DNA from: Suillus spraguei
Lineage: Eukaryota; Basidiomycota; Agaricomycetes; Boletales; Suillaceae
Direction: 5' to 3'
Assembly: GCA_016800925.1 (NCBI GenBank)
Contig: JABCPU010000020.1
Location: forward strand, 248,001 to 312,000
Length of the DNA: 64,000 nucleotides
Of the stretch, positions 43,096-55,487 are shown one piece after another. The notes beneath the pieces were generated by a model, which had not been told where the DNA came from, searched no databases, and saw only the letters and a program-made list of their open reading frames with translations. Within the stretch, counting starts at the first letter, position 1; every line of letters starts with the position of its first letter. Made by a program: the position numbers and the translations under genes.

Positions 43096-44144
43096 AGGAT
43101 GATTCCATCAGATGCGGTTCCCGATACCCAACGTTAGTGGGCTCTGTGTGACGCAAAAAAACTCCCATGATACATTTTAACTCTTGTTTCTTCATTCTTC
43201 TCGCACCTAACCGGCAACCCACAGACTTCAGGAGAACTAAAAATATTATTGTCGTTGAGGATGATCAAGTCCCTGAGCAAGGCATGTATGAGAGTCTCAG
43301 ATCAGTGTCATGTGGTTGTACAACTGAAAATTCTCGTCAAAAATGTCGCAATCACTTTGTATAGAGAGAATAAAAATTTGAGAGAACGTTAGTGGCATGC
43401 GAGCTATCATCATGCTACGTCATAAAAGTATTAGTCTCATGAACCAGCCGCCTTGTCTGAGAAGGGGAATGTCTCACCCTCCCTATCTCAGACAAGGCGA
43501 CTGATTCACAAGACTACAAAAGTATCGATGTAGTTCTTCACTAGCCGCGTACAGTACATTGTACCTATAAGTACAGCCAAGGAAGATAAAGACGAGCGAA
43601 TCTAGATTAACTACATAAAAAGGATATCCGATGCTGAATAAAGCTGTGACACGGGGTATGCACGAGAATGACAAGGAGAAACCCGATCACCAAACAAAGC
43701 CTTCCTCTGGCGAGTCGAGGACCCTACTCCGTAGTGTCAGGATCGATCAGGCCGTGTATGAGTTCATACCTGCGAACCTTGTCATTTCTGTTCCCTAGAG
43801 TAGTTGTGAATACAGCAAAGAAGGACATGTGACATGTGACGCACAATAGTGGTTCAGCGTGGAGATTGTCGCTCCCTCTTCATAGGCTGGGATGGGAACC
43901 GATCACCGACCCATATAAAGCAGGGTTTTTGCTGATGAGTGTACGGTGAACTATTAGTATCATGAAGCTAAAATAATAATAACTAGGATGTGAATACAAT
44001 CATGGCTAAGACTTACTGAATAAAGTGGAGGAGGAGTTATACTGATTATAGTTTGTTCTCCAATTTCCAGATCACGACATCCAAAAAACCGGCCAATCAG
44101 CTGACATAGGCCTTTCCCCACTGAAAAAAGGTCAAGGACGGACA
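43096..44144. other. Intergenic region after the aminopeptidase gene
   Basis: It begins with the aminopeptidase 3' UTR. A hairpin lies at about 43453-43501. No convincing gene is seen. Confidence 0.5.
43453..43501. repeat. Inverted repeat (hairpin)
   Basis: Arms GCCTTGTCTGAG and CTCAGACAAGGC are separated by about 25 bp. This could be a small transposon footprint or a transcript-end structure for the aminopeptidase gene. Confidence 0.7.
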
Positions 44145-44891
44145 TCAAGTTATAAATGAAGACATACACGTGAACACATGCCGCCCTAAAAAGAAAAGTC
44201 CACCTTGCACCTTTGCATAGACCCCAAGTCTATCCTCGCTACATCCGTGGGCCACAAAAACCCAGAAGACGCCGTCCAGAACGATGATGGCGAGGACGAA
44301 GATTGTGATATTGATAGGCAGGAGCAGGCCGAAGGCTACATCAGGAATATTATATAAGTTTGATGTTAGGGGTGGAGTTCTTTTGCGGTTGATGATAATG
44401 GGTTGACGTATTACGTCATATCCCTCTGGATGCCAAACCGCTCTAATAATTACATAATTATTTAAATCTGAATTTGGAATATTAAATAGAATATACATAC
44501 GTACACCTTCTCGAGGCCATCTCTACAGAAGGGCGCTAAAAAATACACCACCGTCTTCATCAATTTCGACCATGCAACACGGTCTCGGCTTATGTACCGC
44601 TTGACCAATTATTGATGCGGATGTCGATGAATGCCCAAGAACGTCACGTATTGGTTGGAAAATTACCAAGTCACCAGTTGATACCATTGGGTTATGTTCA
44701 ATAGAGAAACAGAGTCTTATATAAGATATTTGAGATAAGCTTGGCATCACATCGCTGGCTATTATGTACATAATACATACGTCCGAATCGCAAGAACGAC
44801 GGTCGAGATACGCGCGCTTTAAAAAGAGGGTGCTCTCCTGTGTAGAAGATGATATGATTCCATGATGTCCGTCAGATGCAGTCCCCGACAC
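44145..44891 (-). CDS. Hypothetical protein, weakly supported
   Basis: Two adjacent minus-strand frames (44891-44523 and 44498-44145) might be exons of one small gene. The first contains MVSTGDLVIFQPIRDVLGHS and PRPCCMVEIDEDGGVFFSAL. The second contains IPDVAFGLLLPINITIFVLA followed by IIVLDGVFWVFVAHG, a probable membrane helix. No family is recognised, and the first frame begins inside a partial copy of the aminopeptidase gene tail. It could be spurious. Confidence 0.25.
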
Positions 44892-44925
44892 CCAACCTTA
44901 GTGGGCTCTGTCGTTCTAACGTTAC
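44815..44925 (+). pseudogene. Partial copy of the aminopeptidase gene tail
   Basis: AGAGGGTGCTCTCCTGTGTAG and the following 80 bp match the stop codon region and 3' UTR of the gene ending at 43095 (43075-43155). A small insertion lies near 44850. Confidence 0.8.
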
Positions 44926-46043
44926 GTGCCAGCGTGGAGGTGACACGCAAGTTATGACCGTTCCCTGTTATACCTTCATGTGACACAGAAATCTCCCGGA
45001 TCCCCGACCCAGATGTTTGGGTTAGGGATTCCGGAGATTTTGATTCGCGTGCATTTCCCGTATTGATACGACCAATTGTCGTATTACTGCGTGATATCCC
45101 TCTAGTAAATGACCAAGTCCCCGGTTCATTGGTGACTTTGTTATTTACGATCGAGCCACATTTCATGACCGCTGCAAAGGCTGACCATAACGAGACCATT
45201 GCTCGGTATATCCCTTCCTCCGTTCTAGTGTTTACCTTATCTGATTATACGCAGTCGTCTGCAATGACACGAGGACACTTTCCACCATCCGTACCTGAGT
45301 CCTGCTCACTTGCGTCGCTCAACAGAACATTCATTCCCTTACTCTCTTGACACTCAGTTCATCATTGCTTTGCGAGCTCTTGTGACATGCGCGTGGATCC
45401 GGGAGGTGACAGTGAGAATCTGTTCGATACTGCCGAATTTTGCCGCAGTAGAGATGTCCTAAGGGGCCATTATTGGTGTAAATGTCAAGAAAGTCCCTGT
45501 GCGGCCTGGTACCCCAAGGACACCCAGTGTTCCTTCTAAGGATAGCAGGCATGTGTCCCTTTGAATAGGGCCCAGGGCGGCTGTCAATGAAGAATGTTGA
45601 AATGTCCTATTCAAAGGGACACACGCCTGCTATCCGTAAACACGAAGCACATTCTTAATGTGCGAAGAAACCCCGTCCGAGAACCTTCGTGGTCGTTGAT
45701 CTTGTCCTCAGATGCACATGCACAAGTTGATGATCGATAACTAAGGAAGAACCAACAGCCATGGGAACAACAGCGAAGAGAAAGATATCACAACGACAAA
45801 GACAACGAAGTTGACAAACCTGCACAGCAACCAAGTAGAGCCGTCATGATCGTGCTCACGGAGACCTGGATCCTCTTTAGTACATGACTACCTTCGATGC
45901 TGATGTAATTTTGTCGCTTTGGACATTTACTTTTCTGTTAAGCCTTGAGGGCACTAACCGGAAATTGCTGAAAGACTCCGACACAGACCTGCAACAGACC
46001 TCACAGACTGGACTTTCTAAATGCCTCACACTTTCGTTGTTTT
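44926..46043. other. Intergenic region with a hairpin
   Basis: No convincing gene is seen. The inverted repeat at 45540-45635 is listed separately. The 3' end should contain the promoter of the HAD-kinase gene. Confidence 0.45.
45540..45635. repeat. Inverted repeat with 30-bp arms
   Basis: The left arm (45540-45569) starts GGATAGCAGGCATGTGTCCC. The right arm (45606-45635) is its reverse complement with one mismatch. The spacer is 36 bp. It resembles a short foldback or MITE-like element. Confidence 0.88.
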
Positions 46044-49000
46044 ATGCCCCAGCGTTCGGCTTCTTGGACCTCCGGCTATGGTATTTTACAAGCCACTTCC
46101 CTGACAACTCGCCCCTTTCTAGCACTCCGGATCTCGCGCACAGACATTGGATATAATGACCATTGGTGTGATGGAGATTTTCTATTTGTTATATCACCTC
46201 AGAAGCCAAGTGGAGTGAATGAGGGGTGTTACTTTACTCTCGGATCATCACTGGATGAGCGCAGCAAGATGTTGCATGTTGAGCCCCCCTTATATCCAGA
46301 AGGGGGTACTCTCTATGTCCATACATTTCCGAAGCTTCTCGAGCACTTAAAATTCGACTCACCAGTCTCTGTGGCTTACCTCCCACATCAACTCGAAGAG
46401 TCTAGTTACTTCATCTTCTGTCGTTCGGTCTTGGATGACTACGGCAGGATCCTGCAAGACGAATACTCGAATGACGAACGTTCATCTGGCGGTAGCGAAC
46501 CGGTAGGGGATAAATGGCGTGTGTGGGATGCTTCTCAACAAACGGAAGGGGCGGTCAGACGAGAAGGTTATGTTTTCAAATATTTGGAACCACAGAGCTC
46601 CGACTTGTCTGCTGTCGAACCACCGTCCATTTATCAAGAGTTACTTGTGTATAACCAGTATGTTGCCTCTGTTTAGTGAATTTTGTTACTCTCACTCATT
46701 CTAGACTTGCTGCAGACTACTCATGGAATGGTGTAACCGTTGCTGTAGACTGGGCTTTGGAGTTGAGAAATGTGGGTCACCAGGATATCCCCACATCAGA
46801 ATCACATTCCTTGACGTGCCTTATGCGGACTTATTTACACTTATGCTTGAAATGATCTACTGTCAATTTCATGTATGATCAGAAAAAAAGTTGAATATTA
46901 CATGTTATTGTATTCGCACTCAAAATATAAGATATGCAGTGAATGATGTGAGAGAGAAACAATTTGAATAAGTGAGTTAACTGATAGCATGTTAATGTGA
47001 ATCTGATACTGACAGAAGGCTTTCGCAGTTTGATCGTACGCATGAGGCTCGACAGAGCAACCTCCTCTTGCCAGATTTCTCGTTTGGTGGAATGTGCCGA
47101 CCTTCGACGAAAATATATCAAGGTTCCTGCTCTATTACTTGGGTCGATGAAGGTTCCTTTGACGGCGACCCTTCGATAAACTCACAATGGTCAGATATTG
47201 ATATTTGGGACTACGATAATGAGCCCTATGTCAAGCTCGACCTCGTCCCGAACTACATGTCTCCTGTCTCTGCTCCGTCCACTAGAGTTATCGCCTTGGA
47301 CCTCTTTGGTACCATCTTAGTGAGTTTCTATATGTCAACCCCGTGCGTGTGATCTGCTCACACACAATCAGGATCGTGACGGTGCCATAAATGATGCTAT
47401 GCATCTGCTATCGCCAACGTATCCCGACAGACATCGACTGTCTGAACTGTATCTCGAATGCGAACTTATGTGGCACAGAGACAACTCTGACGCACCCTAT
47501 ACCGCCATCGTACGGCAAGCTCTGGAGGATGTCTGCATTTTTCTGGAAGTACCGTTAAGTGAAGTCATACTTCACGAAGCTGCCCTGATTGTGCTGAAAC
47601 TCGGTTTATATGCCGATGCGGAGGCAGCTGTGGGGACCCTCCTGGATCAGGGTTATGCGCTGCTCTGTCTTCCGATTCCGGACGCGAAGTCATTTTCACT
47701 TCCCCAACTTCCATCTGGTCTCAATGTTAGCGATGAACCCGCGCCTCTTTCGAATCTCTTAGCCAAAACCATTCCATGTTTTCGAGCTTCTTGGAGCGCT
47801 GTCGGTCAGCGTGCAGTACCGCCGAAAAATCAAGTTCTTGTAGTGACATCCAATTGTTATCAAGTGATGGAACCTGCAAGCATGGCAGGTTTTCCAACCG
47901 TTCTTGTTCGACATCCTGGAGACCTGGGATCGGGAGTCAACCTCAGGACAAGTCACCCCACCCTGGTGATAGACGGATTGCAAGCTCTACCGGTAAAGCT
48001 GCAAAATACCTCGCTTGTCCATTGTCCTTTACCGCCCCGGATGCAACCTGTTATTGGTTGTCTGCAGCCATTGCGTGTCCGTGGTATGTATCAGACGACA
48101 AAATTGCTTGGAACTGGAAGCTGTAGTACGTTCGCATGCATACTGTTCTGTTTCACACTCACTGATGGGGTGTGGACTTACAGCACGTGTAACGAGTACC
48201 TTCCACGTTCTCACCGGCTCGGAAGTTGCACTCAAATCAGGGACTGCATCAGAGGACACGCCAGACATGCCTTGCGTATTGCGTTACGAAGCTCTGGTGT
48301 ATAGCCTCCTGCGCAGCCACCCAGGCATACCATCGTGCAAATGGAGCGGTCTGGATCGAGGATCCTATGTCTTGGTTCTCGAACAGCTTCGTAGACTGTC
48401 CAGGGGTGAGCTTCCTTGGAAGACCGTAGTTATGCTCGGAGTCCAAATGGTATGTGTGTTGAACCTTCGTGCCAGTTTGATATTGATTTTTATCAGTTAA
48501 ACAGAGTCGAATTCGCTCGTTCACGAGGGGTCATCCTGCGGGACATCAAGCCTGAAAATTTCGCGATGGGCGTCGGGGAAAAGTCTCACATCGTCTATCT
48601 ATTCGACTTTGGTTTGGCGAAGCTATACGTCGACCCATCCACAGGAAAACATATACCATATCGTGAAGGTCGTGTTGCATTAGGGACCATGCCATATTTG
48701 AGCCACAATGTGCACTTCGGACGAGGTTCGTGAACATCATCAGCATTCAAATTCCTGCTCAGAGCTAACGAACGAGGAGCAGAACAAGGACGGCGAGACG
48801 ATCTTGAAGCATTGGGCAACGTCCTACTATATCTCTTGCATGGCCGTCTTCCGTGGGAAGGCATCTACGCACCAAGCAAAGAGGCGCATTTGCGTCAAGT
48901 TGGGGAGATGAAAGCTGGGTCGGCGTCATTTCGTGACCTGCTCGCGCGTTCTCCTGCCGAGTTCACAACGTACTTTGATCACTGCCGTGGTTTGAAGTTC

Positions 49001-49135
49001 GAAGAAAAGCCGAACTACGGATTGTTGAGACAGTTGTTCAGCCAGATAATGGAGAGGGAAGGGTGGACGGGAGACACGAGGTTTGACCCACTGGATGGAA
49101 GTTCCGATAAAGGTACATTTGTGCCCGAAGAGTAA
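46044..49135 (+). CDS. HAD-like domain fused to a CK1-like protein kinase
   Basis: The exon model is 46044-46657, 46705-46771, 47029-47319, 47372-48122, 48184-48449, 48497-48725 and 48783-49135. It totals 2571 nt (856 residues) and stays in frame at every join. Residues 1 to about 310 are unrecognised (FLALRISRTDIGYNDHWCDG, then VAVDWALELRN). From about residue 315 a HAD-like domain starts with VIALDLFGTILDRDG, the motif with the nucleophilic Asp. The kinase starts near residue 565: LLGTGSSRVTSTFHVL (G-loop), EVALK, VILRDIKPENFAMG (catalytic loop, LRD in place of HRD), LFDFGLAKLY, then RRDDLEALGNVLLYLLHGRL, typical of casein kinase 1. No stop or start separates the two domains; one long exon crosses the junction. 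The start codon is uncertain. Confidence 0.8.
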
Positions 49136-49390
49136 AGTTAGATGTTCGATTCACAGGGTTTAACCACGCTACAGGCCATGATACATCGCTCTGATTGGCG
49201 GACGAAGATAGTCTCGGGCGTAGACTTGAAGGAGACACATTGTCGTACCGTACTGAAGGCAAAAGACCCGCCCGCTGCGTTCAACTGACTCAAGTGGCAT
49301 GCTCGCAACATTATGATATACTAGTTACACTGTAACACAATCATAATTTGCAACCTTGGCACGCGAACACAATAGTAACAAGGACACTAA

Positions 49391-50616
49391 CTATTCCCCA
49401 AAATACTCCTCCACCAGTGCTTGTTTCCTGAGGGCCAATAACACGCCCTCCATTTCCTCTCTTGTTGGAAGTGTCGGTGGCATAAGATCTTCTGACGACA
49501 GAAACCCCAGGTAAGCAGCGGCTGCGCTTGCATGCGCGCGCATCGAGTCTGCACCTCCACTCGAGGGGACGACATCCGCTCTTGCTGTGCCATCTGATTC
49601 AGCTTTGCGTAGTCGTTTTGCCTGGTCAGGTGCAGCTGCCTCCGCATTCACCGCGTCCATCTCAACATCTTCCTCCTGAGCCTTGCGTTTAGCGTTTACT
49701 GGAGGTTCGGGTGGAGAGAGCCCATTTGATGGGAGTGGTGATGAGCTTGCCGATGGTCCACGAGGTATTTTTGGTATTGGGTCGTCGAGAGGGAGATTGA
49801 GGGTCTCCAGGACGTTCGTATATTCGTCTCGCCATTCTGTAAGATGCATGTAAGAAAGGAAACGGTCTACACTGTAGACATGACGCACCTTCTTCCTCTG
49901 CCTGACGCTCATATTCCAACAACTTTCCATCTGCTTCGTCCAGGTCGCCAAAGTATGCGGGGCCCTGGTTCATAAACTTTTTGTAGAATGCAAGCGCTTG
50001 GTTTTCTTCCTCTTCCTCTTGCTTTTTACTCTGGAAAAGTTCTCGCACACCAGGGAGGTCTTTCGCGCGGCCAAAGTACCTAACATTTTATCAGCAACAA
50101 CTTCATGGGTTGGCATAAATTCGAGGACGTACTTGTATCCTTTTGTTCCAGGTACCTCCTTCCCATCATCATCAAGCATGGCTACATTCCGGCGATAGTT
50201 GGCACCTCCCAGCGCAATAATCTGGTTCTCCCAATGTCGCTTCTCCCGCATCAATTTGTTGATCTCATCATTCACATCTCGAACTTCATAGTCAGTCAAA
50301 CCAGCTGTTGGCAGAAATTCATGTCAGCTCGTCCGAATTCTGAGTCTCCTGTGGAATGACGCACCATCCTGAATCTTGGACACTTTCCGACTCAGCTCCC
50401 TCAGAATTTCTCCTCTCCATCGTTCACACTCCCTTAGACTTTTACAGGCGCTCGCCATCTTCGGACGACGATCTGCGCGCGTCCCGAGGCCAAGTTCAGC
50501 TGCTTGAGCTTCTCGGAAACGGTACAACATCGACTGTGCCTTTTCTTCATTGCGGGCCTAGTGATGACAACGGTGTTTAGTGGAATCTATAAAACATTTG
50601 TCTTGGTGCCCACCAT
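49391..50616 (-). CDS. ISY1: Pre-mRNA-splicing factor ISY1
   Basis: Minus-strand exons are 50616-50614, 50557-50365, 50304-50133, 50079-49889 and 49836-49391. They sum to 1005 nt (334 residues) in frame. ISY1 belongs to the NineTeen/Prp19-associated complex of the spliceosome and helps the catalytic steps. The conserved N-terminus reads ARNEEKAQSMLYRFREAQA, then CERWRGEILRELSRKVSKIQ, GLTDYEVRDVNDEINKLMRE and KRHWENQIIALGGANYRR. FGRAKDLPGVRELF and an acidic Lys/Glu helix follow. The C-terminal half is low complexity (Ser/Pro/Ala) with a final helix ending EEYFGE. The first coding exon is only the ATG, with the donor GTGGGC immediately after it. The gene converges with the HAD-kinase gene, leaving about 255 bp between the stops. 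Confidence 0.93.
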
Positions 50617-52366
50617 GGTTAAATATAAAAGTCCAAGGTAAGGGAAGTGATGATGTACAAATTCAAGTACAATGCCGTCGATTGGCCTTTGACGCGTTCC
50701 AGGACCCCATAAAGGTAGTCACATCTCGGATCTTTTACATTTGTTTATGGCCTACTACATAAGCACGAGCTCTTCATCCCTTGGTGAAGTCCATGTTCGC
50801 CACAGTCAAAAGGACTCGACTTGAGAATCAGCGCCTCTCCGTCTGTGTGTTGCTCTCCCACACGTACGAACCTCCCACTTCTAGTGTGTTTTTGTCTAGA
50901 TTAGTGTTTCTTTTTGGACCCTTCGGTCTGCGGACTCAACACGCACCGAAGGTTTTTCCCTCCGAGTACAACCTGCTTCTTTCCGAGTGGACCTATTCGC
51001 GCCTTGCCCAGAACCCGTACTCAACAACTTCTCCTTAGTAGTATGCCCATCTTATCTCTCCGGAATATTCGTCCGCAACGCACCTCTTTCCTTCGTGCTT
51101 GTCGTAGATCTGTGCTAACTAATAACACATCGTTTCTCTCATCTTCCTACATGAGCTGCGTGTCATGCCCTGGGTCGTAAAACCCTTAGGTATAGTTATA
51201 TCGTCCGTTTTCGTTCGCTTCCCGTCAACTTTCAAGACACTTTTTTCAAAGTAACAATAGGACCATCAAGGACCACTCAATCTGTGAGTTCTGCCAATTA
51301 TCCGAATCATGCCAAAAAATGGATAACGAAGTATTGATAGAGACTCAAAAGCAGAATCGTTGTTGACACAAATGGGATATGATTATGGTGGAGAGGGTAT
51401 CTTCCAGTGCGTGCATCACATCATGGACAGTTTGACTAAGTGAATGCCGCTGGGAGGAGGGTGGGTTTCTATTGGCATTCTACCGCTGGACCTTGCGCTG
51501 AAATCAGACTGATCAATCAGACTATACGTAATCCAACGGTACCTTGCACAATTCCCTCTCCGTGTCTCAATGTGTACGCTGTCCTTGGTTCAACATGTCC
51601 ATCGCGCACGGGCAACTTTACAACCTGATACTGCTGTCAAGACCACGAAGACGATACGTTTATTACTGCTTACGACTTCAGATGACGCAATCTGATACCA
51701 AGGTGAACGTGCGAACATGGTGTGCAAGCAGCAATATGACTTGCTATTGTAGTGGAAGGACCTGCAACATTCAGGTAAGAATCATTGTTTATGAGAAGTC
51801 TAAGCATTGATTGGGCCCAGGTTGGCATCAGAGTCATCTCAGAGACACAACGAACTGTGACTTTACAGTCACTTTCTTGACCCAACCGACGACCTCTAGA
51901 TGTCATTTTGGTGACCTAGCTGTCTGCTTCGCGGCAAGCTGTGATAAAGTAGGAGAAAATGTAAAATGTTTTGCAGTGCTAAGAGACCGATTTGTGCTGC
52001 CCCTCTGGCACACTCCCTGTGAAGTGGACTTACGATACTATCTAGAAAGTGGTAAGATGAAAATCTCCGGAGTTGACCCCAGTGGCCCTCGCATTTAAGT
52101 GGCCACGTCATCGCTAGAACCGGATTGTCCCGCAGAGCGCTTTCCTTTGATGAATGGGCTATTCCTAACATAGGGATACGCCCTGTCAATTCTCAGTGTC
52201 ATACGACTATTTCGGTCAGTATGTGCTGTACACCTTTTAAACGTGCACTTCTCGCTACTTCCCTTCTTAATTCCTCCCTCGAACTTGGAAGTCAGACTTG
52301 AATTCCGAACCTGTTCCCTCATACGGGCTCCGCTAGCAGGATTCTGATTATCCGAGCCATATTAGT
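50617..52366. other. Intergenic region between ISY1 and the hydrolase
   Basis: The two genes are divergent, so both promoters should lie here. Short open frames occur, for example 50781-51038 and 51811-52098, but none looks conserved. I see no repeat. Confidence 0.5.
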
Positions 52367-53230
52367 ATGTACGCGTCAAATTCGGCGTCCCAGTGGGGTT
52401 CTGCCACTGCTCCTAGGAAAGCTCTGCTTATTCACGGGTTGACTGGATGCTCGAATTCATGGGAGGGCGTCGCTCAGCTATTAGTAGCGGAAGGTCAGGT
52501 TTTGTCTTACTATGACAATGATGCTCTGTTTTCAATAGGCTTCACAGGGTTCTTTGTCGTGGCACCGAATCTCCTTGGGCATGCATGGAGACGGGGCACC
52601 GACTACCGCATGTCCGCCCTTGCAGAGGACCTCCGACCATACTTCATTGAGGACACGTCCTACGATGTGATTATAGGTCATTCTCTTGGAGGCACAGTGG
52701 CCTTGTCGCTTTTACCATTCTTGCCCAAAACGAAAGAAACCACTCTCATACTCCTCGATCCCCCCCTCGAGGCTGGGGAAACAATTGAAATGCATAAAAG
52801 TTGGTTTCTGAATGAAGTTGCAAATATCAAGACCACCGAAGAGCTGGTTGACGAATATGGTTGGTCAAGACGTGACTGCGTGTTAAACGTATTAGGAGTT
52901 TCGATGTGCGACCGTACCACTATCGAGGGAGTCTTCTCGGTAAATTTCAGCTGCGGACACGGCGAATGTTACTGATACTTCTGCCGTTGTTGTGAACAGC
53001 ATAACAAGCCATGGTCTTTCAGTGGCCTGTTCAAAAATATCCCCCCTCATGTGAAGATCACCGTACTGGCGTCAGATCCGAAGGTCGGCACTGTTTGCCG
53101 TACAGAGGACATCCCTTGCGATATTGAGAGATTGAATGTCAGAGTTCTTCAGGGTATTGGCCACTGCATTAACTACGAGTGTCCAGATGCTATCGTGGAT
53201 GCAATCCAGTTATCAAGAACGAAGCTTTGA
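52367..53230 (+). CDS. Alpha/beta hydrolase fold protein
   Basis: Three exons (52367-52493, 52539-52939, 53000-53230) give 252 residues. KALLIHGLTGCSNSWEGVAQ forms the oxyanion-loop region. VIIGHSLGG holds the nucleophile Ser91. ASDPK carries Asp202 and GIGHCINYECP carries His231, completing the triad in canonical order. There is no signal peptide or membrane segment, so a cytosolic esterase or lipase-like enzyme is likely; the substrate cannot be told. The first intron is 45 nt and in frame, so its retention would add 15 residues without a stop. Confidence 0.85.
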
Positions 53231-53692
53231 GTTGTGTGGAGAAGAAGCGTTTTCCATGATCTAGTTGGTGTCTACAGCTTTCTGTTGGAACCTAGCCTCC
53301 GTTTGTACATGGAGTATCACAAAGCATACATGATCTGATCACAAGTATTGTTCCAGAACCGATGTTCATGCTTGTTTGTGTTGATTCACACTTTACTACT
53401 GATCGATGCGAGATGAAGCGACCCGGGAAGCTGCAGTAGATGGGGTGACCACACAGCATGACGAGTGAACGGGAAGAGCCACAAAAACACTACTTATGAT
53501 GTGGTGGACACAATTGCGCCCGATGCTAGCGGTATCTCGTGCTTTATAAGTAGATACTGGAACAAATATCTTGCAGAAGACTGAATACAATTTTAATCGA
53601 ATCGCACGGACATAGAGCTTACCAAGTCATGTTAGAGCGCTCCAGGGCAGATCCGATTAATGAGGTCTGAGACCCAACACTAATGAATTACA
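53231..53692. other. Intergenic region between convergent genes
   Basis: It holds the 3' ends of the hydrolase (+) and the DUF6533 gene (-). No feature is recognised. Confidence 0.5.
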
Positions 53693-55487
53693 TTACACAG
53701 GGTTGATCGAAAGTTGAATTGTGTCCAGATCCACATCGCTGTCAGTTGGTACACGTCCAAGAGCTTCAAAAGCAATCGTGGTCATACTGACTCTCCCGTC
53801 AGACCTACCCACGAGCTTGGCGTGATATTCTCGAATGCTAAGGATCAGACGTGGTCCCAGCACAAACATCTGCAACACTCGTGCAACTCGGAGCGCGCCA
53901 CCATAAATATCATCTGCCAGGGTTGTTGAATGCTAGAAATGAAGGAATGGTAATGGTCAGATGCATATGTCCGAGTCGGTCATAAACCAGCGCACCAGCA
54001 AACTCGGAGACAGGTCACCGAGATTAAAGCAAGCCACAGCAGCAAAGCTAACACATGCAGAATGTCAGCGAGATGCTGGCATTTAGATAACCGAACTCAC
54101 GCTAGAAAATACAATGCGTGACTTTTTATTAACATCGTGAAACAGTCTCCAATGGTGGATCCGGTCGACGATTGGCGCATTTCATGGAAGCGCTGTATAA
54201 CAATCCAGACTGCGAGAAAAAGGGCGAGGATCTCCCACATTGCGGTAGGTATTACCATTTCGTGATTTAGATTCATCTTGTCTTTGCTGATCTGGACAAG
54301 ACAGATATGGTAGCCAGAAAGGACGAATTCCTCTGATACACGTCTATGAGTGTTTAGGCTTTTATCAACGATCAAAGCTTACTCCCTGAAATACCGATGT
54401 TTCCCATGGCCAACATAACTCCGGAGGCGATTGTGGAAGCCAACAAAGCTACGACGAGAAAGATAAGTATTGTTTTGGATTGCTGATACATGGCATATAT
54501 CCGAGTCATCATGATGACTTATTTGATATTTCAGTCAAATCAGCATCAGTAAGATATCACAACTGAGCTCACCGGCTAACATAGCATTGACGACGACAGG
54601 CGTCCATGCTTGCAGGAAGTAAAAAAAATTGCCTGAAGAATTTCAGTTACTGATGTGAGTGAGTGCACTCGATGCGTCAAATGAACTTACAGCTATTGCA
54701 GTCGTTACGTTGAAGAAAGCAGGCGACCAAGAATATCACTTACCCCTATGGAGACTGTGTAGTTAGTCATAGTTGGGCAGGCATCGGTGCAGAATGCCTA
54801 CTGCATCTGTATTCGAGAATGGAATATTCCCTTCATGCCGTCAGTCAATCAGAATGAGCGTATTTGAGGATACACACCTAAAAGGTTGACGCTGATTGTG
54901 AGAGATAGCATTATTAGCACGGCGCAAAGTCATTCAGTTCGCCTCCTAAACATACACAGAATATAGTATTCCAACATAGCGCACCTATCATATGTCAAAG
55001 TCAGCACAGCTTGTCAACTGTGCTTATAATACGAGCTACTCACACCGATAAATAACAGATTTATGAGAGACCAGCGTGGCTTCTGTCCAGAATTGATTGA
55101 ATGATCCCGTTTGAGCTTTTGATAAGAAACTTTCGCACCCAGACCAGCTCGACCTGTAAGAACATTCATTCTCAGTGAAATGGCTCAGCCGATCATGGCA
55201 TGATCGACTCACCTCTTGTCCAGATGTTAATGCTGTCGGATACCATGTAGGTATCAGTGATTATCCCTGGAAGTACTCTTTTGCTCACCCCAATCGTATA
55301 CCACCACGACAGAGGATGCAACTGCGAAACCACAGTTAAAGTTAATGAGATGTCACTAATGTTTTTCCATATAAGCTGCTCTCCACGAACCTGCAAAATT
55401 GCTGTAAGCATGAATCCAAACGAGAAACGGCCACCAAGCAGGATCATTGACGTAAGTGTTATCAGGATCATGTGCGACGTAAGTCAT
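53693..55487 (-). CDS. DUF6533 multi-spanning membrane protein
   Basis: This is a minus-strand gene with many small exons. The start MTYVAHDPDNTYVNDPAWWP is at 55487. Splicing 55487-55391, 55321-55289, 55232-55213, 55153-55139 and 55082-55046 gives SSVVVVYDWALTSGQEVELV, then WKPRWSLINLLFI. This matches the N-terminal DUF6533 signature (tyrosine-Asp, EVE-W, then RW and a membrane helix). Later exons carry VLIMLSLTISVNLL, then IPTAMWEILALFLAVWIVIQ, STGSTIGDCFTMLIKSHALY, and FVLGPRLILSIREYHAKLVG before the stop at 53693. The family is fungal, receptor-like with about seven helices, and of unknown function. Some middle joins (55046/54984 and 54900-54400) are not resolved, and a small break cannot be excluded. 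Confidence 0.75.

Noticed and set aside
45063..45350. 95-codon plus-strand frame as a gene
   Set aside because: It has no conserved motif, no convincing start context and no splice partners.
50781..51180. Possible plus-strand gene between ISY1 and the hydrolase
   Set aside because: There are two overlapping frames of similar length with Ser/Leu/Phe-rich composition, and no motif in either.
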